A DNA stretch of 44,924 bases from Bradymonadales bacterium (GCA_016931535.1 JAFGEP010000161.1:1-44924); one strand, 5' to 3'; positions 17,011-24,434 are shown, numbered from the stretch's first letter. Numbers and translations are program-made. Notes: generated by a model not told the origin, from the sequence alone.

Positions 17011-18404
17011 CGATCCTCTCCTTGGTCGAGATCGAGCGGTTCACATCGCTCCAAGCCCCCGACCGCATCGGTTGTAGATTGTAGCGCAGCAGCGGGCGAC
17101 CGGTCCTCGCCGGACTCCCCGCGGTTCACTCCGGTTGCCTCCAACAACGTTTTGGCAGCCGACCGATCCTCGTTCTCCGTCGCCGAGAACCGAACCATCC
17201 TGCGCCGCTTGCGCCGGGCCATCCAGACCAGCGCGATCAGCAGGGCGAGCGGCAGATAGGCCAGACGACCGGCCGGACCGGACCACCGGACCAACCAGCC
17301 GTCCAGCCACCAAACGGTCAACGACAGCAGCGCGACCACGTAGAGCGAAGACAGCCAGCCATAGCTCTCCAGCACCCGCCGATCCCGGACGGTCTCGCCC
17401 ACCTGCTGCTCTTTCCGCCCCAACCAGCGTCCAATCCGCCAGCGGATGGCCTCCTGCGACCGCTGCCGCAAGTTGGGCATCTCCAGCCAGTCCACCAGGA
17501 CATAGTACCCGTCCAGCTTGATGAGCGGGTTGAGGTTCAAGGCCACCGATCGGTAGCCGGTGGTGAGCATCAGCGCGCCGAGTATCTGGGTACCGGTCGG
17601 TCCGGGTCGAAGCAGCAGCAATGCGATGCTGGCCAGGGCCCATACCGCCAGGTCACAGACCGACCCGGCCAGGGTGATCGCGATCCGGTCCCGCTTGCGG
17701 GGGACCAGGTAGGCGTTGCTGATGTCGGTGTAGGCACAGGGCATGAAGTACAGGAGCATGAAGCCCATCTCGTGGACCTCGGCACCGTGCCGCTTGCTGA
17801 CCAGGCCATGGGAAAGCTCGTGGAGAGTCAAGGTCAAGGCCGTGGCCGCATACAGCCAGATCAGCCCGCCGCCGTGGGTCGCCTGCCACAGGGCGCCCGC
17901 CACGATCTCCGGCCGAGCGAGGTACAGGATGAGACTGCCCGCCACCAATCCGGCGGTCAGAACGGCAGCAGGCCGCGAAAACAACGGTCGCAGGAGGACC
18001 AGCAGCCGCGCCAGCATCCGATCCGGATCGACCAGGCCCCATTTCAGGTAAAAGATGGAGCGCTGCTGTCGGGTGGAGGCCCGCTGCCGCGCCTCGATCT
18101 CCAAGGAGGTCAGCTGCTGGTCGAGCAGGCCCAGGCTCTCCATCCTGTCGGCGAACCGCTCGACCTCGGCGGCCCCCATGGCACAGCGCTCTTCGGTCGC
18201 TACCTGCTCGGCGAGCTGTTCCGGCGTCGCCGAGGCATCGAACCGCGACGCGACACGGAAAGCCAACGACGGCAGCCGGAAGAAGCGGCTGGTTAGCGGG
18301 TCCTTGACCACCACGTAGGGCTCGCCTCGGTGCGTCTGCTCCTGGAGCACCAGATCCTGGCGCAGGGGCGGAGGAGGCTTACCAGTCATCTCTGAGGTAG
18401 CCAT
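17007..18404 (-). CDS. PqqD-like domain fused to a membrane M50 zinc metalloprotease
   Basis: 465 residues from ATG 18404; an in-frame TTG at 18449 would add 15. Residues 14-95 look like a PqqD/RRE peptide-binding domain: RQDLVLQEQ, YVVVKDPLTSRFFRLP, and a helical LAEQVA segment. Membrane helices follow. HELSH at 195-199 is the HExxH zinc site of site-2-type proteases, and NPLIKLDGYY later supplies the second zinc-ligand motif of M50 proteins linked to peptide maturation. By domain logic it binds the leader of the small peptides and cleaves or matures them at the membrane. It lies behind the third peptide gene and overlaps the lipoprotein gene by ATGA. Confidence 0.85.
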   Translation of the reverse strand: MATSEMTGKPPPPLRQDLVLQEQTHRGEPYVVVKDPLTSRFFRLPSLAFRVASRFDASATPEQLAEQVATEERCAMGAAEVERFADRMESLGLLDQQLTSLEIEARQRASTRQQRSIFYLKWGLVDPDRMLARLLVLLRPLFSRPAAVLTAGLVAGSLILYLARPEIVAGALWQATHGGGLIWLYAATALTLTLHELSHGLVSKRHGAEVHEMGFMLLYFMPCAYTDISNAYLVPRKRDRIAITLAGSVCDLAVWALASIALLLLRPGPTGTQILGALMLTTGYRSVALNLNPLIKLDGYYVLVDWLEMPNLRQRSQEAIRWRIGRWLGRKEQQVGETVRDRRVLESYGWLSSLYVVALLSLTVWWLDGWLVRWSGPAGRLAYLPLALLIALVWMARRKRRRMVRFSATENEDRSAAKTLLEATGVNRGESGEDRSPAAALQSTTDAVGGLERCEPLDLDQGEDR

Positions 18405-18489
18405 CGAGTGATCCGGGCGTCGGATCCGGTGAACCCACCGGTCGGGCAAAACCGTCTCTTGGCGTCATAACGCGACCGCTCTTGGTCCA

Positions 18490-18528
18490 CTGGTAGAGCG
18501 GCGACGCAGCGGTACAGACCGCTACCAG
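18490..18528 (-). promoter_or_regulatory. Stem-loop over the stop codon of peptide gene 3
   Basis: CTGGTAG (18522-18528, minus strand, including the TAG stop) can pair with CTACCAG at 18490-18496, extended by CGG/CCG across a small bulge. An inner CGGT/ACCG hairpin is possible. No T-run follows, so it may reduce rather than stop transcription, or stabilise the peptide mRNA relative to the downstream protease gene. Confidence 0.4.
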
Positions 18529-18716
18529 GCGAGGTTGTCCCGTCTGACGAGCCCGTAGTCGGCACCTGGCGGATAAGGCGGGGGCATTGGCGCTTTCTTG
18601 TCGATCACGCCCGGAGCCAACCGTTGTTCCAGCTCTTCTACCGTCAGCGCCTGATCCGGCGTTGATTCCCTGTCCGCAGGCCGGCAGGTCTGCTCATGCT
18701 TCTCCCGTTGCTTCAT
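18522..18716 (-). CDS. RiPP precursor peptide 3 (proposed)
   Basis: 64 residues. ATG 18716 is chosen over ATG 18725 because GAGGAG touches the latter but lies 9 bases before the former. The N-terminal 23 residues are charged and variable. Then come LTVEELEQRLAP (24-35), DKKAP (39-43), PPPYPPGADYGL (45-56) and the ending RRDNLAW. These blocks align with the peptides at 23722-23910 and 24011-24208. There is no signal peptide. I infer a leader (to about DKK) and a core of about 24 residues modified by the neighbouring radical SAM enzymes. It is the only copy ending in Trp and the only one with a Cys (residue 11, in the leader). Confidence 0.8.
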   Translation of the reverse strand: MKQREKHEQTCRPADRESTPDQALTVEELEQRLAPGVIDKKAPMPPPYPPGADYGLVRRDNLAW

Positions 18717-18760
18717 CGTCGACATCTCCTCGGCGGCCAGGCACTATCTGCGTAATTCAT

Positions 18761-18789
18761 ACGATATCCGGGGGCAGAAATGCTGTCAA
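18761..18789 (-). promoter_or_regulatory. Candidate sigma70-type promoter for peptide gene 3
   Basis: On the minus strand, a perfect -35 TTGACA (18784-18789) is followed by a 17-base spacer and TATCGT (18761-18766) as a -10. It lies in the 160-base gap between the GNAT gene and the peptide gene, giving a leader of about 40 bases. Predicted from consensus only. Confidence 0.5.
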
Positions 18790-18878
18790 ACGGGGTCGAT
18801 GCGGTCCCCGTTTCATTGGGACATGACGAGCCTCCCCTGGAAATCGCATCGCCATTGGCACCCAAAGACCTCGTTCGA

Positions 18879-19847
18879 TCACCCCACCTTGAGATAGGGC
18901 TGGATCCGTTCGATCTGCCGCGCCCCGAACGCACGCATCGCCAGCCGGACGACCATGGACTGGGTCGTGACGAAGGTGCCCCGGGACAACCCCTGGGCCA
19001 GGGCGCGCCGCGCAATGAAAGGGAAGCACCGAAGCGGAAGCCGTTGTCCCCGAAACTCGGGGAGCAGGCCGACCACCAGGATGTGGGGCTGCAGCGGCTC
19101 CGGTCGCTGGGCCAGCATGAATCCGACGACCCGCTCCTGCTGGTGGCTCCACAGCAAGCAGGAGAGGTAGGGATCGAAATCGGGAGCCGACACCACCCGG
19201 GTCAATGCAGAGAAGACCGACGAGGGATCCGGTCGGGCACTCCGGAGAAACACGGTACGGTAGCACTCGGCGAAGGACTCTTTCTCCGCTTCGCCCACTT
19301 CCTCGAAGAAACGCACGACCAGCGCCTCGGGGAGGGGCGGGATCTTGCGAAAAAACCGATCGGAGCGGTGCAGATCGAACCGCATCAGGGAGGAAGGGCG
19401 CCCCACTTTCTTGAACCCGAGCCGCTTGTAGAGCGGCCGAGCCAGTCGGTTCCCTTTCTCGAAGAGGGTGATGAAGATCCCATGGCGCTGGTAGTGCTCG
19501 ACCAACCAGCCCTCGAAGGCTGCAAGCAGCGCCTCGGTCGTTTCCACCAGCCTGTCCGGATGGCGGGCATGCAGCAGCGCGACCTGGTACAGGCCGACCT
19601 CCTCCATCTGGAGGATGTCGGCGAGCTGGTCCAGGTCGATATGACTGCCCACATGCAGCTCGGGATCTCGGTAGTTGCGAAAGATCCCGAACGCGATCGG
19701 CTGGCTGTCCTCGAAGCAGGCGAACAGGACCGTCCCCTCTCGGGAAAGGGCGCCGTAGGAGGCCAGGTTGGATCGATAGTGCTCGCCGAGCATCTCCTCG
19801 ATGGCAGCCAGAGCCGGATCGGCGGGGTCCAGCGGGCGGACATCCAT
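18879..19847 (-). CDS. Tandem GNAT acyltransferase of the RiPP locus
   Basis: 322 residues. The ATG overlaps the preceding radical SAM stop codon in TGATG. Two GNAT-like halves are visible. The first runs over residues 1-165 and ends with ITLFEKGNRLARPLYKRLGF, a normal GNAT C-terminal helix and strand. The second, from about 185, has ILVVGLLPEFRGQRLPLRC, where RGQ resembles the acyl-CoA pyrophosphate loop. The first half lacks a clear Q/RxxGxG/A loop, so only the second may bind acyl-CoA. The coupled position implies action on the same peptide, for example N-acylation of a Lys or a new N-terminus. That role is inferred. Confidence 0.78.
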   Translation of the reverse strand: MDVRPLDPADPALAAIEEMLGEHYRSNLASYGALSREGTVLFACFEDSQPIAFGIFRNYRDPELHVGSHIDLDQLADILQMEEVGLYQVALLHARHPDRLVETTEALLAAFEGWLVEHYQRHGIFITLFEKGNRLARPLYKRLGFKKVGRPSSLMRFDLHRSDRFFRKIPPLPEALVVRFFEEVGEAEKESFAECYRTVFLRSARPDPSSVFSALTRVVSAPDFDPYLSCLLWSHQQERVVGFMLAQRPEPLQPHILVVGLLPEFRGQRLPLRCFPFIARRALAQGLSRGTFVTTQSMVVRLAMRAFGARQIERIQPYLKVG

Positions 19848-21085
19848 CAGCCTGCTCCTCCCGGTCGATCCGGGTGGGCAACCAGCCCGTCCTCCTGCTC
19901 GATCCGATAGAAGCAGAACGGGTTGTCAAAGGTACAACCGGTGGTGGTGTAGGCCACGTTGCTGCAACCGGCCCGGCAGGTGGCGCCGTAGGGGCATTGG
20001 CGGCAGAACCCTTCGAGCTGCTCTACCGAGAACCGCCGGTTGCGGGTGAACAGGTTGGGATCGTTCCAGATATCGACCAGACTCCGGTGCCGCAGGTTGT
20101 CCTCGATGAAGTCGTCGTGCTGCGACAGGCAGCCCTTGATCCGCCCGTCACTCATGATCCCCAAGGTGTACAGGCCTGCCCCGCAGCCATGCCACTCGGC
20201 AAGCTCTCCGGTCGGGCCCAGGATCTCGGAGTGATGGCCGATGTCATGGCTGCCGGCCACAGGAAGCCGGTCTACAGGGTAACGGCGGCGGCATTCGGAG
20301 ATGAACTGGCCGACCCGGTAGAAGGCGGCCCGGTCCAGGTGGTCGCTGGAGTCGAACCGGGTCCCGCCCAGGCTGGCGACCTGGATCTGCCAGGTGATCT
20401 GCTGATCCAGCAGGAGCTCGGCCAGGGGCTGCAGCTCCTCGAGGTTGGGGCGCGACAGGGTGGTGATGGCGCCCACCTCGATGCCGGCATCACGCAGGGA
20501 AAACAACGCCCACAAGGCGCGGGCGTGGGAGCCCGATCGACCGCGCAGATCATCGTGGATCTCGGCGTGGGCAGCGTCCAGGCTGACCCCCACCCGGTGC
20601 AGGTGGGGCATGGCGGCCATCCGCCTGACCACCTCGTCGTTTACCGCCATCCCGTTGGTGATCAACACCAGGCGCAGGCCGGCCTCGCCCACCTGGTGGC
20701 AGATCGCCTCCCAGTCCTTGCGGACCAGCGGCTCGCCACCGAGCAGGCAGACCTCCTCCCCACCCAGCTGGGCCAGCTCGGCAAAGCAGGTGGCAAACTC
20801 CTCGAGGCTCAACTCGTCCGGTCTGGGCTTGCCAGCCGAAGAGCCGCAATGGCGGCATCGCAGGTTGCAGGCCAGCGTGAGCTCGACGTTGACGCTATAC
20901 GGTCTGCGATCCGCCACCTCCGGTGGCTCGATCACCCCCCCGCCCCTCACGGGGGGCCGCTCGGGGCCAGCATTCCCCGGTTCACCCAGATCCCCGTTCC
21001 CGAGCGCACCACCGCGAGCGGCGCTTACCCGTGCCGCGCCGCTCGCTGAGTCCGTGGCGAATTCTGGGGCTCTTCTGTCGGTCAT
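19847..21085 (-). CDS. Radical SAM/SPASM peptide-modifying enzyme B
   Basis: 412 residues. ATG 21085 overlaps the stop of the upstream radical SAM gene as ATGA. After a 60-residue Gly/Ala/Pro-rich N-terminal extension comes the CxxxCxxC cluster motif (CNLRCRHC; Cys 73, 77, 80) and GGEPLVRKDW. The C-terminal third is a SPASM domain: CGAGLYTLGIMSDGRIKGC, then CRQC, ATCRAGC and a final FCFY. SPASM Cys sets bind auxiliary iron-sulfur clusters in enzymes that modify ribosomal peptides. It is a paralogue of the enzyme at 21082-22146, sharing HD(I/M)G, EWxGC and the SPASM layout. The reaction (cross-link, decarboxylation or other) cannot be read from sequence. Confidence 0.9.
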   Translation of the reverse strand: MTDRRAPEFATDSASGAARVSAARGGALGNGDLGEPGNAGPERPPVRGGGVIEPPEVADRRPYSVNVELTLACNLRCRHCGSSAGKPRPDELSLEEFATCFAELAQLGGEEVCLLGGEPLVRKDWEAICHQVGEAGLRLVLITNGMAVNDEVVRRMAAMPHLHRVGVSLDAAHAEIHDDLRGRSGSHARALWALFSLRDAGIEVGAITTLSRPNLEELQPLAELLLDQQITWQIQVASLGGTRFDSSDHLDRAAFYRVGQFISECRRRYPVDRLPVAGSHDIGHHSEILGPTGELAEWHGCGAGLYTLGIMSDGRIKGCLSQHDDFIEDNLRHRSLVDIWNDPNLFTRNRRFSVEQLEGFCRQCPYGATCRAGCSNVAYTTTGCTFDNPFCFYRIEQEDGLVAHPDRPGGAG

Positions 21086-22146
21086 GGCTTTGAGTCTCCT
21101 TGCCGCCCTTGACGCTCCAGGCGGTGCAGGCAATAGGGGTAATGGAAGCGGGAGCCGGTGAAGCTGACGGCGTGGTCGCGGCAGCCGCCCCGGCAGCGCG
21201 CTCCCAGGTCGCACCCGCGACATGCCCCCTCCAGCATGTCAACGGTGAACTGTCGATTGTAGGAGAACCCCTCCGGATCCGCCCACAGCTCGGCCAGGCT
21301 CCTGTCGCGCAGGTTGCCCTCCAGGAAGGTGTCGTCCAGGACCAGGCAGCCGGTCACATCCCCATTGCTGCGAATGCCGAGCGTCTCCAGCCCCGCAACG
21401 CAGCCGCTCCACTCGAAGTCGTGCAGGTCGTCGAACCGCTCGGAGAAATACCCCATGTCGTGGGTCGCGGTCACATTGAGCCGCCCGCGCAGCTCGCGAC
21501 GCTTCCGGTAGATGAACTCGGCCAGCTGAAGAAACCCGGCCTCGTCGATCAGATCCCGCGGATCGAAGCGATCCGGATCGTGGCAGCTGGTGATGTTGAC
21601 CATCCAGGTGAAGCCGGGGGCGATGTCCACCAACAGCTCGCAGATGCCCTCCAGCTCCGGCAGGTTGGTCCGGCTGACCGAGGTGATGACGGTGCGGTAG
21701 GTCAACGGCAGGGCGGCGATGCGCCGGATGGTCGCCAGGGCCCGCGCATGGGCGCCCTCCCGGTTGCGGAGCCGATCGTGGAGCTGGGCAGAGGCCGCAT
21801 CCAGGCTGACCCCTACCTGGCAGATGCCGAGCTGCTCCACCTGCCTGGCCGCCTCGTTGTCGAAGCGCCATCCGTTGGTGATCAACCCCACCGCGATGTC
21901 GTGGCAACGCAGCCGATCGGCGATCTGGACCCAGTCCTTGCGCACCAGCGGCTCTCCCCCCATCAGGCAAACGGAGGGCACCTTCAGGCCGGCCATCTGG
22001 TCACAAAGATCCAGGGCCTCCTCGGGGGTGAGCTCGTCGTGGCGGGGGCGCCCAGCGCTGGCGGCGCAGTGGCGGCAACGCAGGTTGCAGGCCAGCGTGA
22101 TCTCCCACAGGATGTACTGCGGCGCGTCAAGCGGTATCGGGCTCAT
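21082..22146 (-). CDS. Radical SAM/SPASM peptide-modifying enzyme A
   Basis: 354 residues. ATG 22146 is chosen because the radical SAM core begins at once; GGGGAGAG lies upstream inside the preceding gene, which it overlaps by 20 bases. Cys 20, 24 and 27 form CNLRCRHC, the site for the SAM-binding 4Fe-4S cluster, followed by MGGEPLVRKDW. The SPASM region has CVAGLETLGIRSNGDVTGC, CRGC, ARCRGGC and YPYCLHR. Members of this family convert residues of short precursor peptides by radical chemistry. It is translationally coupled to enzyme B. Having two paralogues suggests sequential steps or different target residues. Confidence 0.9.
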   Translation of the reverse strand: MSPIPLDAPQYILWEITLACNLRCRHCAASAGRPRHDELTPEEALDLCDQMAGLKVPSVCLMGGEPLVRKDWVQIADRLRCHDIAVGLITNGWRFDNEAARQVEQLGICQVGVSLDAASAQLHDRLRNREGAHARALATIRRIAALPLTYRTVITSVSRTNLPELEGICELLVDIAPGFTWMVNITSCHDPDRFDPRDLIDEAGFLQLAEFIYRKRRELRGRLNVTATHDMGYFSERFDDLHDFEWSGCVAGLETLGIRSNGDVTGCLVLDDTFLEGNLRDRSLAELWADPEGFSYNRQFTVDMLEGACRGCDLGARCRGGCRDHAVSFTGSRFHYPYCLHRLERQGRQGDSKP

Positions 22147-23716
22147 GGTACAGGCTCTCCCCGGCCAGCACGGGCCGAGTTCGCAATGGTACAAGCTCCG
22201 GCTGGCCGGATGGCTGCTCCGCATCCAGCGTCTGTCGGGCGAGCCGCAGGATGGTTGCCCAGTGTTCGTCCGACTGAACCTGGCGTGCCAGATCCACCAC
22301 ATCCTGCGGGCGCCCCGCGTGAAGATACAGGACCGCCAGCTCCCGTAAAAGAACCGGCCGGGTGACCGGGGCGGCCAGATCCAGAGCCTCCTGGTAGCGG
22401 CCGATGGACCGTTGGTGCTCACCCCGGCGAGCATGTGCCACCGCCAGGTTCCACAGCGGATAGAAGGGGTCGATCCGGCTGTTGGCGGCGCGCTCCAGAA
22501 GCGCCATCGCCTCTTCTTGCCTATCATGGACAAGCAGCCGGACGGCCAGGTCGTGCATCCCGTTCACCCGCGATCGCAGAAGAGCCCGGGTGAACGGTCT
22601 GGTGGCGACAGGCGGCGGAAGATCGCGGCCATCTGGGCGGTGTTCTACCAGAGCAGGCCGCAGCCCCCGTCTTTCCCCTCCACTAGCTGGCTGGCAAGGA
22701 TCTTCCAGGCCGAGGTCCTCTTCAGCCGATAGTGGGGCCCCATCGGCCCATGGAACGGAAGGAGGCAGTTGCTCTTTCAGCACCGAACGCATCTTCTCGA
22801 CGCCGCTCTCAAAGGCTTTCGACAGTGCGGACAGCCCCTGGTCGCACAGGTGCAGGTAGCCGTCGTCGGCCTCGGTCCCCTTCACACAGAGCTCATCGAA
22901 CAGCGCATCCAGGCGACCTGGCAGATCCTCCTCGACGGCGGCCCGGGCCAGACCGGCCATGTGGGCTCGCTCGAAAGGCAGCTCGATCCCGTGCTGGGGG
23001 CAGAGATCGAGCCAGATCATGGCCGCTTGGGGAGCCATCAGGATGTTGGAAAAAGCGGCCCTCTCGGCATCTGGCGGAAGATCTCTTGCCCCCCCCAGCG
23101 CCAGCAGGTTGTCCACGAAGACCGTCTCGAACTCGAGCGCCTGGAGCTGATGGGTCAGATCCAGCGCGCCGGACGACCGGACCTGTCGCCTCAGATGAGC
23201 CAGGAGGAGATGGACCGGTAGTCCGCCCCGTCGCGCCTCGACCCTCAACCCCGGCGCATAGAGATGGGTCCGGCAAGGACCTCGGCGGACCTCCTCGAAG
23301 CCCGCCTCCTGTAGGGTCCGCCGCAGGAGATCCTCGGGAAGGAGCAGCCGGTGGAGATACCCCGGGGTGTCGAGCCCAAAGATCCAGCTCAAGAGCTGGG
23401 CCCGGTTCTCCTGGGAGCGATCGCCGAGAAAACGCCGAAAAGAGCCCTCGCAGTCGGGGGTTTCCACCACCAACGTCCCGCCAGGTTCCAGCACGCGGAA
23501 GCATTCCGCCACGGCATGGATGGCCTTGAGGTAGCCCAGGTGCTCGATCAGGTGGATCATCTCCACCCGCTCGAACTCGCCGTCCGAAAAAGGCAGCAGA
23601 GCGGCGTCAGCACAGATGTCGGCCACCCTGCTGTCCTCGCTGTCGAGGTTGATATACCCGGATCGATACTGACCGCCGCACCCGACGTGAAGGCGCCGGT
23701 GGGAGGGAGGGGCCAC
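22127..23716 (-). CDS. SAM-dependent methyltransferase fused to TPR-like repeats
   Basis: 529 residues from a GTG 5 bases after the stop of peptide gene 2. The first 130 residues are a class I methyltransferase: LHVGCGG (motif I), YINLDSED, LPFSDGEFERVEMIHLIEHL and FRVLEPGGTLVVETPD. The middle (about 150-340) is helical and unassigned. The last 150 residues contain tetratricopeptide-like helices (PLWNLAVAHARRGEHQRSIG, RELAVLYLHAGRPQDVVDLA). In this setting it may methylate the peptide, with the TPR region holding a partner. A sugar or lipid methyltransferase is possible but less likely in this operon. Confidence 0.82.
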   Translation of the reverse strand: MAPPSHRRLHVGCGGQYRSGYINLDSEDSRVADICADAALLPFSDGEFERVEMIHLIEHLGYLKAIHAVAECFRVLEPGGTLVVETPDCEGSFRRFLGDRSQENRAQLLSWIFGLDTPGYLHRLLLPEDLLRRTLQEAGFEEVRRGPCRTHLYAPGLRVEARRGGLPVHLLLAHLRRQVRSSGALDLTHQLQALEFETVFVDNLLALGGARDLPPDAERAAFSNILMAPQAAMIWLDLCPQHGIELPFERAHMAGLARAAVEEDLPGRLDALFDELCVKGTEADDGYLHLCDQGLSALSKAFESGVEKMRSVLKEQLPPSVPWADGAPLSAEEDLGLEDPCQPASGGERRGLRPALVEHRPDGRDLPPPVATRPFTRALLRSRVNGMHDLAVRLLVHDRQEEAMALLERAANSRIDPFYPLWNLAVAHARRGEHQRSIGRYQEALDLAAPVTRPVLLRELAVLYLHAGRPQDVVDLARQVQSDEHWATILRLARQTLDAEQPSGQPELVPLRTRPVLAGESLYHEPDTA

Positions 23717-23721
23717 CCGAT

Positions 23722-23910
23722 CTAGTACTGCAGGCTGTCGCGCCGAATCAGACCGTAGCGTGTGCCGGCAGGATAGGGTGGTTCCGGCGCTTTCTTGTCG
23801 GCCAGGAGCGCCGGTGCGATACGGGCCTCGAGGGCGTCGACGGTCAGAGGCTGCCGCGGGGTTAGGTCGGTATCGGGACGTACCTTTTCGGTTTTCTTGT
23901 CGGTCTGCAT
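23722..23910 (-). CDS. RiPP precursor peptide 2 (proposed)
   Basis: 62 residues. ATG 23910 is preferred over ATG 23916 and 23964 because GGAG lies 8 bases before it and only 2 before 23916. The peptide has a charged, variable first 20 residues, then LTVDALEARIAP (22-33), DKKAP (38-42), EPPYPAGTRYGL and a C-terminal RRDSLQY. It shares these blocks with the other two peptides but has one Pro fewer before the first conserved Tyr. There is no signal sequence and no Cys. It sits directly ahead of the methyltransferase gene. Confidence 0.8.
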   Translation of the reverse strand: MQTDKKTEKVRPDTDLTPRQPLTVDALEARIAPALLADKKAPEPPYPAGTRYGLIRRDSLQY

Positions 23911-23972
23911 GGTCATTTCTCCATAATCCAGAATGCTGGGCGCATTTCGCCCCAGGAAAATCATCCGGCGCC

Positions 23973-24001
23973 TATATAAGGCTGTCTGTTGCCGCCCGCA
24001 A
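23973..24001 (-). promoter_or_regulatory. Candidate promoter for peptide gene 2 and the modification genes
   Basis: Minus strand: TTGCGG (23996-24001), a 17-base spacer, then TATATA (23973-23978). A run of eight A residues lies just upstream, as in UP elements. It falls in the 100-base gap after peptide gene 1 and would drive peptide 2 and the genes behind it. The -35 match is modest. Confidence 0.38.
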
Positions 24002-24010
24002 CCTTTTTTT

Positions 24011-24208
24011 TCAGTAACGAAGGTTCGAGCGAGCTACCAGGCCGTACAGCGAGCCAGGCGGATAGGGTGGAGGGGTGGGCGCCTTCTTGTCCCCCGCCAC
24101 AGCCGGTGCGATCCGGGCCTCGAGCGACTCCACGGACAGCGGTCGGCGATCGGATCGATCGCGGTTGTACTCAGAGACCTTCGCCTTTTTCGTAGCGCGC
24201 TTATCCAT
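24011..24208 (-). CDS. RiPP precursor peptide 1 (proposed)
   Basis: 65 residues. The ATG follows AGAGGATGGAAC. Blocks: charged N-terminus (MDKRATKKAK), LSVESLEARIAP (24-35), DKKAP (40-44), PPPYPPGSLYGL (46-57) and a C-terminus ending ARSNLRY. The LExR(I/L)AP block is the most conserved part of the N-terminal half and is probably the leader recognition element. The Tyr pair six residues apart and the final aromatic residue are likely targets for modification. It is the first gene of the minus-strand locus. A small structural protein cannot be excluded, but three copies beside radical SAM and PqqD-like genes favour a precursor. Confidence 0.82.
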   Translation of the reverse strand: MDKRATKKAKVSEYNRDRSDRRPLSVESLEARIAPAVAGDKKAPTPPPYPPGSLYGLVARSNLRY

Positions 24209-24240
24209 GTTCCATCCTCTTGTCTGTGCCGGGCCATTTC

Positions 24241-24269
24241 AGTATGGCGAGAAACGAGAACGAATTCAA
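24241..24269 (-). promoter_or_regulatory. Candidate sigma70-type promoter for peptide gene 1
   Basis: Minus strand: TTGAAT (24264-24269), a 17-base spacer, CATACT (24241-24246), then a leader of about 26 bases to the ATG at 24208. Each hexamer matches the consensus at four of six positions. Confidence 0.42.
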
Positions 24270-24434
24270 ACGATCCTTTCGCCAGGGGGCCGACACCGCC
24301 TCCACCCCAGGCCGGCTCTCGCCTCGCCACGCCCGACACCTCATGTGAACGTCGGGAGACGGCGGAAAGTTCTCGCCGACAGGGAGATTCCCATCTGGCG
24401 AAAGGCCGAGGAGCCGACCAGCAGGAGAAAAGAG

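Noticed and set aside
18522..24208. PQQ biosynthesis operon
   Set aside because: A PqqD-like domain and radical SAM genes are present, but the peptides lack a conserved PqqA-type Glu-x3-Tyr pair, and no PqqB or PqqC partner is seen.
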